Origin: Microbulbifer rhizosphaerae
GTDB taxonomy: Bacteria; Pseudomonadota; Gammaproteobacteria; Pseudomonadales; Cellvibrionaceae
Direction of reading: 5' to 3'
Assembly (NCBI RefSeq): GCF_014191725.1
Contig: NZ_JACHWZ010000018.1
Location: 37,928-101,927, forward strand
Length of the DNA: 64,000 bases
Shown: in pieces, positions 63,976 through 64,000 of the stretch
How the letters are laid out: each line of letters begins with the position of its first letter
How positions within the stretch are numbered: position 1 is the stretch's first letter
Notes under the pieces: model-generated
Seen by the model: the letters and a program-made list of their open reading frames with translations, nothing else
What the model was told of the DNA's origin: nothing
The model's database searches: none
Position numbers and translations under genes: made by a program

Positions 63976-64000
63976 GGACTGTGGGGGTGACGGGTGGCAT

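Overview
The window reads as about 64 kb of chromosome from a GC-rich, probably marine Gammaproteobacterium. Gene content and order point to the Cellvibrionales/Pseudomonas side, for example Microbulbifer or Saccharophagus-like bacteria. The supporting signs are a fused BioH-BioC protein, a liuRABCDE leucine-degradation operon, and a fimX/serB/smp neighbourhood like that of Pseudomonas. The genus is an inference. No rRNA, tRNA, CRISPR array, prophage or intact transposase was seen. Genes are dense, mostly on the minus strand, and intergenic regions are short.

Layout. 1-5.4 kb: an exported coiled-coil protein cut by the window edge, a LytS/LytTR two-component pair, an EVE-domain protein, an AlaC-type aminotransferase and a small membrane protein. 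5.4-13.5 kb: an acyl-CoA dehydrogenase behind a PsrA-like box, then biotin synthesis (bioD alone; bioB-bioF-bioHC as an overlapping operon behind a BirA-like operator), an L,D-transpeptidase and comF. 13.6-21 kb: a KASIII enzyme, several small hypotheticals, a PadR regulator, a racemase-family protein, a degenerate phosphorelay protein, a MITE-like element and a DUF945 protein. 21-28.5 kb: the liu operon for leucine/isovalerate catabolism with its MerR regulator. 28.6-39.9 kb: smp/serB, an erythromycin-esterase-like protein, an M1 peptidase lipoprotein, fimX, and the EF-P module (epmB, efp, epmA). 39.9-47.6 kb: GNAT, cysE, srkA, an exported catalase-peroxidase, an atypical ammonium transporter and a GST. 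47.7-56.5 kb is the most accessory-looking part: a three-gene cluster (KASIII-like enzyme, haem-oxygenase-fold iron enzyme, unknown protein), a tightly packed operon of small enzymes ending in a broken racemase gene, an esterase and a DUF433/DUF5615 toxin-antitoxin pair. 56.5-63.8 kb: acs with an AcuC-like deacetylase, panC/panD, a His/Arg/Asp-rich exported protein and speA. The last 80 bases are homopolymer C and G and are probably unreliable.

Two themes cross the window. First, a family of palindromic REP/REPIN-like elements (GTAGGAGCGG...CCGCTCCTAC) occurs ten times between genes and once as a half copy inside a gene. Three genes take their TAG stop codon from an element edge, and two copies sit between liu genes. 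Second, biotin supply (bio genes) and biotin use (LiuD) are both present, and Acs lies beside a putative deacetylase that could act on it.

The best candidate for an undescribed system is the translationally coupled trio at 48508-51235. It looks like a small biosynthetic unit pairing a fatty-acyl condensing enzyme with a non-haem iron oxidase.
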